Shown one piece after another: positions 32,908 through 42,800 of a stretch of 64,000 nucleotides of DNA. The position numbers and the translations under genes are program-made. Each line of letters starts with the position of its first letter. Position 1 is the first letter of the stretch. Location of the stretch: the NCBI GenBank assembly GCA_036346275.1, contig JAYEVK010000451.1:1-64000 (forward strand), in the 5' to 3' direction. The notes beneath the pieces are model-generated. The model worked only from the letters and a program-made list of their open reading frames with translations. It did no database searches and had not been told where the DNA came from. The DNA comes from Otatea glauca. Taxonomy: Eukaryota; Streptophyta; Magnoliopsida; Poales; Poaceae.

Positions 32908-34440
32908 AGGCATTACAAGATATAATGCAAAGCTATCGGCAAATAACAGATAGCTATGAGGCTATAGAAGATTTTCAAGAGATTGAAAAGTTGGGTCAAG
33001 GCTTCACATCCACTGATCTGCTTGAAGAAGTCGATATAGGTAGCGGTGATAGGAAAAGACCAACTTTTATTAGCGCAAAATTAGATGTAAAATACAAAGA
33101 GAGGCTGATCAAAATTCTTAGAGATTATAAAGATTGTTTTGCTTGGGAGTATCACGAGATTCCTGGTTTAGGCTGACAGTTGGTAGAAAATCGTCTACCT
33201 ATTAAACCAGGATATCGGCCGTTTAAACAAAACCCTAGGCGTTTTAATCTAGCCCTGCATAATGTTATAAAAGAGGAAATAGAACGATTGTTGGAGGCAA
33301 AATTTATTAGGCCTTGCCGATATGCGGAATGGGTTTCCAACATTGTTCCAGTCATGAAGAAAAACAGAAAACTTCGAGTGTGTGTCAACTTTAGAGATTT
33401 GAATAAGGCAACGCCAAAAGATGAATACCCGATGCCCATAGACGATATGCTTATCGATGCTGCGTCAGGGAATAAAATCATAAGTTTTCTGGACGGAAAT
33501 GCCAGATACAATCAAATATTCATGGCAGAAGTCGATATACCAAAAACAACTTTTAGATGTCCTGGTGCCATAGGTTTATTCGAGTGGACGGTTATGACTT
33601 TCGGTTTAAAGAACTCTGGGGCAACACACCAGCGAGCCATGTATCTGATTTTTCATAAATTAATCGATCATATTGTCGAAATATATATCGATGATGTCGT
33701 AGTGAAGTCTGCAGATGATTTGCAATATTTGGCCGATTTTGAAAAGGTTTTTCAAAACATAAGATCACATGGCTTGAAGATGAATCATTTCAAATGTGCA
33801 TTTGGCGTGTCGGCTGGGCAATTTTTGGGCATTATGGTACATGAAAGAGGTATTGAAGTCAATCAAGCAAGAGTTAAAGCCATAATTGAAACAATGCCGC
33901 CAACATGCAAAAATGAAATACAAAAGTTGATCGGCAAGATTAACTATCTCCTAAGATTTATCTCAAATCTCTCTGGTCGGATTCGTGCTTTTACCCCACT
34001 GTTAAAATTAAAGGATAATCAAGAATTCGTGTAGGGAATCGATCAACAAAGGATATCTAGCTAATCCTCTGGTTTTGGCCACGCCACAAAAAGGGATTCC
34101 TTTCAGGTTATATATATATCAGCCGAGGAGGAAACTATCGAATCTGTTTTAGCACAAGAAATCGATGGTAAGGAAACGGTTATCTTTTATCTAAGCCGAC
34201 GCCTACTTGATACTGAAGTCAGGTACCCTTTCATTGAGAAATTATGTTTGTCTTTGTATTTCTCATGTACAAAGCTAAGACATTATATTTTAGCATCGGC
34301 TTGTAAGGTGGTCTGTAAAACCGATGTTATAAAATATATGTTATCAGCTCCAATTTTGCGAGGTCGACTTGGCAAATGGGCTTATGCCTTAGTAGAGTTC
34401 GACAAAAGCAGTTAAGGGACAAGTTCTGGCCGATTTTATA
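32908..34440 (+). pseudogene. Element A reverse transcriptase and RNase H
   Basis: RT from about 33000. The palm has R-V-C-V-N-F-R-D-L-N-K-A-T-P-K, F-L-D-G-N-A-R-Y-N-Q-I-F-M-A (normally G-Y rather than R-Y), F-G-L-K-N-S-G-A-T and catalytic Y-I-D-D-V-V (about 33688). Stops at 33174 (TGA) and 34032 (TAG) bracket the domain. RNase H (34060-34440) is readable only with a further frameshift and ends L-G-K-W-A. Confidence 0.9.
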
Positions 34441-36143
34441 ACAGGGCATGATATGGCTGTCGATTCGGTATCTGTAGCCCCTTGGCAATTGTTTTTTGAC
34501 GGGTTGGTGTGTAGAGAAGGTGATGGAATCAGTATCGTGCTCATGTCACCCAAAGGGTATAATTTTGAATTTGCATTTCGATTAAATAGTCGATGCTCAA
34601 ACAACCAGATGGAGTATGAAGCATTGCTCAAGGGCTTGCAGTTGTTAGAAAACATCGGAGTGAGTGCTGTTGAGGCATACGGGGATTCAATGTTGATTGT
34701 ACAGCAAATAAAAGGAGAATACCAATGCCGAGACGAAATACTGCTGAAATATTTGGAACAATGCTTCGAGATTATCGGCTCGTTTACATCATTTTCTATC
34801 GGTCATATCCCTCAAGAAATGAACGATAGAGCTAACGCCTTAGCTCAACAGGCATTAGGGTACAAATATTTTGGCCGATATCAGGTAACCGAATTTGTAG
34901 ATAAAGCCATCATGTGCATAGATATTATGGATTGGAGAACGCAAATCAAGAATTACCTAATCAACCAATCTAAGCCGACAGAACGCAAGATTAGGCAACA
35001 AGCTTTAAAGTACATTGTTATGGACAACACATTGTATTATCGGACGATGGAAGGCTTGCTGTTGAGATGTCTTGGAATTGAAGAGGCACAGGTGGCAATG
35101 GGCGAAGTACATGAAGGTATTTGCGGATCTCACCAATCGGCTCATAAGATAAAATGGATGCTTAGACGAACGGGTTATTTTTGGCCGACAATGCTAGAAG
35201 ATTGTTTCAAATATTATAAAGGATGTTAGACTTGTCAGAAGTTTGGCAATATACAACTAGCACCGACATCGGCTTTACACCCAATTATCAAGCCATGGCC
35301 GTTTAGAGGTTGGGGGATAGATGTAATCGGCCAAATATTTCCTGTTTCGAGTAAAGGCCACAAGTTTATTTTGGCTGCGACCGATTATTTCTCTAAATGG
35401 GTTGAAGCTATACCGCTTAAGAAAGTGACCAATATTGAAGCAATCGGTTTTGTTAATGAACATATTGTCCATCGGTTTGGAATACCGCAAACAATCACGA
35501 CCGATCAAGGTACGGTGTTCATGTCTAATGAATTTCAGAGTTACGCGACAAGTTTGGGGATTAAATTATTGAACTCATCCCCATATTACGCTCAGGCTAA
35601 CGGACAAGCCGAGTCATCTAACAAAACGTTAATTAAGTTGATCAAAAGAAAAATCGATGAAAGACCAAGGAATTGGCACTCAACCCTATCGGAGTCACTT
35701 TGGGCGTATTGGCTAGTTTATCACGGAGCAACGAAGCTTTCACCTTACCAGTTGGTATATGGTCAAGAAGCCGTTTTACTCGTGGAGATCAACATAAAAT
35801 CTATACGAGTAGCCAGGCAAAATGGTTTGTCGGCTCAGGAGTATAACGGTTCGATTGTCGATAACTTGGATGAATTGGCAGAGTTGCAAAGGCATATAAT
35901 AAAAAGGTCATGCCTAAATCTTTCGATCAAGCCGATTTAGTATGGAAAACGATATTGCTTGTTGGTTCGAAAGATAGCCGATTCAGAAAATGGTCACCTA
36001 CGTGGGAAGGGCCATACAAGGTTAATCGGCTAGTTGGTGGAAATTCGTAAATAATAGAAACGTTAGAAGGGCATGTTTTGCCTAAGGCAATTAACAGTAA
36101 ATACTTAAAGAGATACTATCCTAGCGTTTGGATTGGAGCATAG
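34441..36143 (+). pseudogene. Element A second RNase H and integrase
   Basis: Archaeal-type RNase H (34453-34850: W-Q-L-F-F-D-G-L, N-Q-M-E-Y-E-A-L, A-Y-G-D-S-M-L-I-V, and N-A-L-A-Q-Q-A-L). Integrase: zinc region H-E-G-I-C-G-S-H (35110) with C-F-K-Y-Y-K-G-C, a TAG at 35227-35229, then core I-D-V-I-G (35320), T-T-D-Q-G-T-V-F (35500) and the glutamate region A-N-G-Q-A-E-S-S-N (35598-35625). A frameshift near 35905-35940 and a stop near 36048 precede the C-terminal end at TAG 36141-36143. The catalytic triad D, D, E is still visible. Confidence 0.88.
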
Positions 36144-36339
36144 CCGACTGCGAATTGCGTTGAAAGCCAAGTTAACACGGTACTGTTAATCGGCTAAAAA
36201 GATTGCAGACTCTTAAAGGAGAAATAAAATTACGGGAAAGTAAATTTAAAATCGGTTAAACAGTTGATTATAAAAGAGTTACTAGATATTCAGATAAGTA
36301 TTTCCAAAAGACAGCCGACAAAGTTTTACATCTCAAAAA

Positions 36340-39327
36340 TTAATATTGGATGCCTGAACCTGGAAGAGTTGCGCTCAAAGCCGACAGGGCACCTGCGGCC
36401 TTTGCGATCACACATTGAACTTCGTCAATGATGCGATCGTCTTCTTTTGCGCTTCTTGGCACTGGCACCACCTTGGCCATCTGTTTTTTGATGCCGACCA
36501 CGGCCATCGCAATGCCTAGCTTTTGGTCTTTAATAGCCGACGAAGTCTTCTCAAGAGTTTGCTGACCTTCTATGATTAACTTTTTTGTCTTGGCCAACTC
36601 CTCTATGAGGGACTTCTTGGTCAATTCAAGCTTGCCGATGGAGTTCTTCGTGGTCTTTATCAGCTCAGTATCGGCATCAAATTTTTGCTTGTTAGCCTTT
36701 GCGTCAGCGACGAGCTCGTCCAGGGTTTTTTGATCGGCTTCTTGAGCCTCGCGCTGCGCTATCATTGCCTGAGCTGCCTCCACTTCAGACCTCCTCTCGT
36801 CCAAGTGGCAGACGTTGAGGAGAGCTTCCATGGCTTCTAGAGGCAGATCGGCTTCTACTGCGGCCATGGCATCTCTGATCCGCTGGTTGTTGGCCAAGAT
36901 CTCCGACTGAGGCTGCATCACCAAATCGAAGAGCTTGTTGAGCCTCTCTTTCATGCCCGGAGCAGAGGTGATGGCAGCCGATGCTTCCTTTGAAACTTCA
37001 AGGATCTTCCTGATCTCTGCGTCGTAGTCGTCGGTGGCCAAGATCTCTGGATCATCAAGATCGGCCAAGGAAAAGCCCAACAGATTTGTCGGGTCAGAGA
37101 GCTCCGGCAGGTCGGTGATCGGAGTTGTTGGAGTCGGCCGTAGTGGAGAAGGTGTAGATGAAATGTTGGGAAGATCGGCTAAGATCTTCGCAACTTGAGC
37201 TGATTGCGTCGGCTAAAAGAAGTAAAAAGAAGGGTATGCCAATGCATTGAGATATAAGTCACTTGACAAAAGGTACGATTATTTACCTCTGCAGTAGCCG
37301 ACGCATGTGGCGAACTCTCGCCGCTCTGCTCTTGCGGCTTGGATCCCCTTTTCGCAGGAGCCTTGGTGTATTTTGTTTTCTTCTTTTTCTGAAAATATAA
37401 TCGGCTAACGGTCAGTTGGATAAAAATCAAAAGAAATAATGACCGATTGTGTTATACTTACTTGGTTGTTTTTTCTCAATATCCGACAAAGACGGACTAT
37501 GAATCCCCAGGGTACCTGAGGTGTACCCAGTAAGGCCAATAGACTGGAGTGGCCTTTTGACTTGGTCACTGCCCAATTGGCCAGAAGCAGGTTTTTTGCC
37601 GGCAGCCTTGGTCTGTAGAAAGAAGATAGAAGGAGATTAGAAAATGTATCTGGCAAAACCAATGTGTAAAATTAAAATTATTCGAGCCGATACTTTATCG
37701 ATATCTACAAGACTTGTATTAGTATACCCCGCAGAGTTAGTCTCGTCGCTTGAATCGGTGTTAGTGTCTACTGTCGGCTCAGGAAGATTTGGAAAAAATT
37801 CATTAATAATAGCCGACATTGACTTGTCAAAGTAAAGTGCCTCTGCGATAGATAGCCACTAGGAAGAAAAGCGTTCCGACCGACGAGTGTTCAGTATAAA
37901 ATGCGGCAAGTCTTTAATCTGAAGCTCATCGGCTATTTCAAGGAAAAGGTTAGCCACGACTGCATTACGGACTCTGGCTCTTGGTTGAAGTCGATAAAGT
38001 AGTGGCAGACTCGGAATAACCTGACCAAAGCCTAACTGTCTAGCATAAACTGACAGACTGTAAAATTCATATGAATGTTGAAAAGTCCGATTCCTTGTGT
38101 GAAGACCGACGTGCAAAATACTTGGCAAAATAAAAAGCTTAAACAGATCCAACGTATCTTGCGGCATTAGAGCACTATCGGCATCTAAGTGAAGGAAGGA
38201 AGGCCATGGAAAATTGGCTGTGCTTGTATAACTGAAGAAGTCATTTTGTTTAAATTCATTGCTGTCAAGCTGAAGGAAGAATGATAAATATTTCTTGTAG
38301 CCGATAGGGGTCACTTTTGTCTCATTCCCAAAGCACATCATGAATCTCTCTCCATACGATCGGCTAGCTGTGAACTAAGGCATCATACCTTCTGGAGTAT
38401 CTTCGCGAGGAAACGACATATCTTCAGAAGGGTTCAGCTCAAAAGATTAGCTAAACAGGTAGTATAGCCAGATCTGAATAAACCAGAGTGGTACTCCAAC
38501 ATTGCTGACAGTGAAACTCGTAAAACCAGTGAAAAGCCGACATCTTATTATGTGCATCATCTGGTAAACTGCCCCTAGAAGCATTTTTCCAAGTGCTAGC
38601 CGACGACCTTCTATCAATTGCTCTGCTATGGTTTGGTATACCTGAGTTGGCGCCAAGGAAGCAACGCAGAACAAAAATTGGTCTAACCAGAGATTCAAAA
38701 AAGCAGCATGTTCTTCATTCGATACCAGCCCATTAATCTTATTACTATTTCTGATATATTTAGCCCATCTTTCACCTTTGGATTTGATAAGCTTGTACTT
38801 GGGCTTGGCGCTATAAGCCGACACTTGATCCCCATTAGGTCTTAAGCAGCACAGTTGGGCTACGTCCAGGAGAGTTGCGCCGACAAGACCGGTGCGGAAT
38901 ACAAAGGAATTGAAGGTGTCCGACCAGAAATAGCAAGCCGTGGCCACTAAGGGCTCATTGGCCTCTAGATCGGCTAAGGAAAGGGGGAGACATTCGGCTA
39001 TGCCCATCTTTCCCATTCACCCCTCTTTTGGGCTGCTACGCAAATGTAACACGATCTCCATCCCTTGAGTGCCGTCGGCCAAGCCCTAAAGCTCTTACTC
39101 CAACCCTCTATATTATATCCCGCAGCCGATAGAGGTAGACGAGGAATCTCTTCATTTATTACCGAATCGGCTTCTAGATTTCCTACTAGACCCAGATAAA
39201 ATTGGTCATTGCTATTTGGAATCGGGATGAATACCTGAGAAGGATCCATTAGGATAATTTTGACAAGCAGCCGATTGAAATCAACGAGCGCTGGAAAGCA
39301 TGAAGACCAGAAGCCGATTGCAGACAA
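36340..39327 (-). pseudogene. Element A antisense gene with plant mobile domain (PMD)
   Basis: Intron-containing gene opposite to gag-pol. Exon 1 (ATG 39327 or 39249) has the W-S-K-S-F-R-A-W segment. The region 39016-37862 reads as a PMD (PF10536-like): C-Y-F-W-S-D-T-F-N-S-F-V-F, then L-L-D-V-A-Q-L-C-C-L-R-P-N-G-D, then E-E-H-A-A-F-L-N-L-W-L and L-G-K-M-L-L-G-A-V-Y. PMDs occur in transposons and in host silencing-related proteins such as MAIN/MAIL1. The 3' exons encode a Lys-rich linker and a 240-residue coiled coil (37080-36340). GT-AG introns: 37613-37693, 37389-37461, 37213-37286. In-frame stops near 38447, 38383 and 37860 plus a frameshift near 39000 disable it. It ends 197 bp from the pol stop, tail to tail. 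Confidence 0.8.
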
Positions 39328-39366
39328 CCCGAGAGCTCGTGCGCATGAAGAATGAGTCTGTGGGGG

Positions 39367-39376
39367 CCTTATATTT
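39367..39376 (-). promoter_or_regulatory. TATA box of element A antisense gene
   Basis: Minus-strand reading AAATATAAGG, about 40 bp before the first ATG (39327) and about 120 bp before the second (39249). It suggests the antisense gene has its own promoter, between its start codon and the 3' LTR. Confidence 0.45.
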
Positions 39377-39562
39377 GTAGCACGGTGAAAATTTGAAGCG
39401 GTGGGAAACGAATCTCAAAAGACATGAGCAGTTAAAACGCACTACCTGCATGTCAGAAAATTACGGCGCAAATGAAGCAGTAGTTACTGGGTGAAGATTA
39501 AACGTTAACCGATGGGAAAGAAGCTGACAGTTGTGATGTTTGAAAGATGACAGTCATCTCTC

Positions 39563-39575
39563 AAAAATGGGGGGC
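39563..39575 (+). promoter_or_regulatory. Polypurine tract of element A
   Basis: AAAAATGGGGGGC, three bases before the 3' LTR start at 39579. Confidence 0.8.
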
Positions 39576-39578
39576 ATA

Positions 39579-40226
39579 TGTTTGCACCAGAATTTGGCAA
39601 GTCTAGTCAAAATCGGCAAGAAAGTCAAACATGCGGAAACTAACAGATGATTTAGAAAGATTTGAAGATATTTGGCAACGGCAAGATCTCTGAGGATAAA
39701 CTATCTGAAACAAGGCCGATACGGATCAGGTTTTGAAATGTGTTGTAATAGGACACGATCGGCCGACTGGTATAAAAGAAGGGCCAAAGCAAGCTGTAAA
39801 AAAAACACAATCAAACACACCAATTTACATTACTTTTTCCTGTCGACTAGGAGTAGTTCTTGTAATTTAGTCTTTTGTAATTCGATCTTGATCAATAAAG
39901 TTGCGCATCGCCGATTGTTGATCTTCTTCAAATTACGCCCCATGTTTGATTTATTCTGATTTTGTTGCGCATCGCCTTCTTCAAAATCGATCTACATTTA
40001 TCCTCTGATTAGCCTTAATCGGCTAGTTAGATTTATCCTGTTACCTTGATCTTGATCGGCTTCAAGCTGATTGAGTTTAAGCCGATTGATCATTACGATC
40101 GGCTTTGAGTGAATTTTTTATTTTTACCTTGTCGATTACAGGTCAAATCGACTGGCACGCTCTGAACCAGGTGTTCGTCTGGTGTGCTGTTGTCAAAAAC
40201 CCTACTTCAAATTTTTGACGCCAACA
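39579..40226 (+). repeat. Element A 3' LTR (648 bp)
   Basis: Intact copy from TGTTTGC to GCCAACA, followed by the target copy GGGTC. TATA box at 39771-39778, AATAAA at 39894-39899. The reference for reconstructing the split 5' LTR. Confidence 0.97.
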
Positions 40227-40231
40227 GGGTC

Positions 40232-41254
40232 TTCCTTGATGGATGGTGCGTCAAGTAGTTCGAGGAAGACCTCCGGTGGGAGTGGCTCTTGGGAGCTTGC
40301 TGTTCGGGCCAAGCGGTCCGCCCGGTGATTGTCTCCACGGGGGATGTGGCGAACTTCCATCCCCAAGAAGTATCATTCCATTCTACGTACTTCATCGAGG
40401 TAGTTGGCCATCTTGGGGTCGAGGCTTTGATAGAGCTTGTCCATCTAATTGACAACCAGTTGGGAGTCTCCCAGGATGAGGAGGTGCTGGACCCCCATAG
40501 CCTTTGCGAGGCGAAGCCCCAAAAGGAGAGCCAAGTACTCCGCCATGTTGTTGGTGGGATTGAAAGAGAGGTGCGCAGGATATTCTAGTGCCTTCCCCTC
40601 AAGGCTTACAAGAACAACCCCAACCCCTCCACTATTTAGGCGTTTGGAGCCATCAAAGTAGAGGGTCCAGTGGGGGTCGGGCGGAGTGGTACGCTCTGCT
40701 ACCTCATCTGGGACTTGGGGGTTTGTCCACTCCACCACAAAGTCTACGAGGACTTGGGACTTGATGGCGGTCCTTCCAACAAGCTTGAGGGAGAAGGGCG
40801 CCAGCTCGGTCGCCCAATTGGCTATTCTCCCGGTTGCCTCTTTGTTGCCCATTACTTCGGCTAGCGAATAGCGGGTAGGGACCATGATGGAGTGCCCGAG
40901 GAAGTAGTATCGAAGCTTCCGTGACGCCATGAGGAGTGCGTAGCATATCTTCTCCACTTCCGTGTACTTTGCCTTTGCGCCCGTGAAGGCCTCGCTGACG
41001 TAGTACACGGGTCACCGGACCTTGTCCTTCTCCCTGATCAAGACTGCACTCGCGGCGACCGGGGTCGCGGCAAAGTATAGTAGGAGGGGTTCCCCAGGGC
41101 TGGGGCTTGTTAGGAGTGGGGGCTTAGTCAAGTATGACTTGAGATCCTCAAAGACTTTTTGAGCCTCTGGGGTCCAACGGAAGCCTTCTAGCCCGCGTAG
41201 TATTTTGAAGAAAAGGTAGCCCTTTCTCGGCTGACCAAGACATGAAATGCCCAA
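40232..41254 (-). pseudogene. Element F RNase H pair
   Basis: Retroviral RNase H (41254 down to about 40860: F-R-W-T-P-E-A-Q-K-V-F-E-D-L, L-L-Y-F-A-A-T, then Y-Y-V-S-E-A-F) and archaeal-type RNase H (about 40700-40445: W-T-L-Y-F-D-G-S, N-N-M-A-E-Y-L-A-L, L-I-L-G-D-S-Q-L-V-V-N). The two lie in different frames (stop near 41010). 40232-40445 holds the tail R-G-D-N-H-R-A-D-type segment, then continues at 1066 across element A. Confidence 0.87.
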
Positions 41255-42240
41255 GAGCCGCTACGTGACCCATAAGGCGTTGGACCTCCTTAATGGATCA
41301 TGGCGGCTCCATCTCCAGGATAGCCCGGATCTTCTCTGGGTTGGCTTCGATACCCCGATGAGAGACGAGGAAGCCCAGGAGCTTGCCTCCTTTGACCCTG
41401 AAAATGCATTTTCTGGATTTAACTTTAGGTTGAACTTGCAGAGGTTTTCGAAGGTCTCACGAATATCTTTCAGATGTGTTGAAGCCATAGGGCTTTTCAC
41501 AACGGCATCATCGACATACACCTCCACGTTCCAACCCAATTGGTCCTTTAGAACGAGGCATGCGAGGCGCTGGAAAGTGGCCCCTGCATTCTTCAACCCA
41601 AAGGGCATGCGAAGGTAGCAATAAGTGCCCACTGGGGTAATGAAGATTGTCTTCTCCTCATCCTCTACGGCCATGTGGACTTGGTGATAGCCCGAGTATG
41701 TATCCAAGAAGCTCATTAACTCACACCTGGCAGTGGAGTCAACTAACTGGTCAATGTGTGTGAGAGGGTAGTTGTCCTTCGGGCATGCTTTGTTAAGATC
41801 GGTAAAGTCGACGCACATGAGCCACTTACTATTGGACTTCTTGACCAAGACGGGATTGGCAACCCACTCCGGGTGCCAAACCTCCCGGATGAGGCCAACA
41901 ATTAAGAGCTTTTCAATTTCCTCCTTGATGGCTTGACATCGTTCGAAAGAGAGCTGCGGAGCTTTTGCCTCACCGGGGGACGCCTGGGCCTCACTGTGAG
42001 GTGATGCTGAATTACCTCGTGGGGGACGCCTTTCATGTCCGATGGGACCCAAGTGAAGACATTTGCGTTGGTCCTTGGGAACTCGAGGAGCTCCTCTTCC
42101 ACCCTCTTTGGGAGCTCAGCTCTGGCCCAGATGAAGCATTCATCGCCCGGGCCAAAGTGCCTTATCACTTTTGGCTCCCCTTCAGGGCGAGGCTTCAGGG
42201 GGTAGTTCTAAAACGAAGACTTGTCCTTGGCGATTTCCAT
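41255..42240 (-). pseudogene. Element F reverse transcriptase
   Basis: RT with E-W-V-A-N-P-V-L-V-K-K, W-L-M-C-V-D-F-T-D-L-N-K-A, F-L-D-T-Y-S-G-Y-H-Q-V, F-G-L-K-N-A-G-A-T-F-Q-R and the Y-V-D-D-A-V box (near 41515). A frameshift near 41400 at the thumb (N-A-F-S-G-S) and another near 41920-42050 at the amino end break it. The catalytic aspartates remain. Confidence 0.9.
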
Positions 42241-42800
42241 CGAGGGTGGTAGGGACGCGACCCCTTTCGAGCCCCCCACTTCAATCATGTGGACTTCATC
42301 GGAGTTGGTGGCTGCCCTATGATAGAGGTGACGGGCCAAGTCTTGATCGCTCCTCACGGAGATGGCCCCATGAGGCCCCGGTACTGCTTCTATGCAATGG
42401 TTCTCCCATGAACCGAAGGTCATGAGGAGCTCAATCCTTCCCAAAGATTGGATAGATCTCCCTGGGACAAAGCCCGTGAGAGGGCGGTCGGACAGGAGCA
42501 AGATGCCCTGGTGGTAACCCCCCCGGTGATTCCCATAGCTCCTTGAGTGTGCGAAGATAAAGTATGTCCGCGAAGCTACCCCCATTGACAAGTATGCGGG
42601 AGACTTCACAGTTGGATATGGTGGCGGTTACCAAGAGGGCGTCGTCATGGGAGAACCTCAGGCCTTTCGAGTCTTCCTCGGTGAAGCTTAGTGGGATGTT
42701 CGCCCATTTGAGAGGAGCACTTCGAAGGTTCACTCTCACCACATTGACTTCTCGTATGTACTCCTTCCTTTGGCACTTGGACTCATGCCTATAGGCTGAG
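42241..42800 (-). pseudogene. Element F aspartic protease with mutated active site
   Basis: Protease region containing R-I-L-V-N-G-G-S-F-A-D-I-L near 42570-42600. The catalytic Asp of the usual D-G-G/S motif is Asn here, consistent with a single base change, so even a repaired frame would be proteolytically dead. It is followed by L-K-E-L and a frameshift toward RT. Confidence 0.82.

Larger units (their letters stand above)
1072..40226 (+). mobile_element. Element A: Tat-type Gypsy retrotransposon with antisense PMD gene
   Basis: Plus-strand LTR retrotransposon flanked by the 5-bp duplication GGGTC (1067-1071, 40227-40231). LTRs start TGTTTGC and end GCCAACA. The 3' LTR (39579-40226) is 648 bp. 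The 5' LTR is split by element B into 1072-1526 and 25573-25765, which also sum to 648 bp once the GATTT duplication is counted once. Order: LTR, PBS, gag, protease, RT, RNase H, archaeal-type RNase H, integrase (ends 36143), then a minus-strand gene (36340-39327), polypurine tract, LTR. Without element B and solo LTR H the body is about 11.5 kb. By eye the LTRs differ at about 30 sites (about 5%), an approximate count. All pol and gag parts contain stops or frameshifts. Confidence 0.95.
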
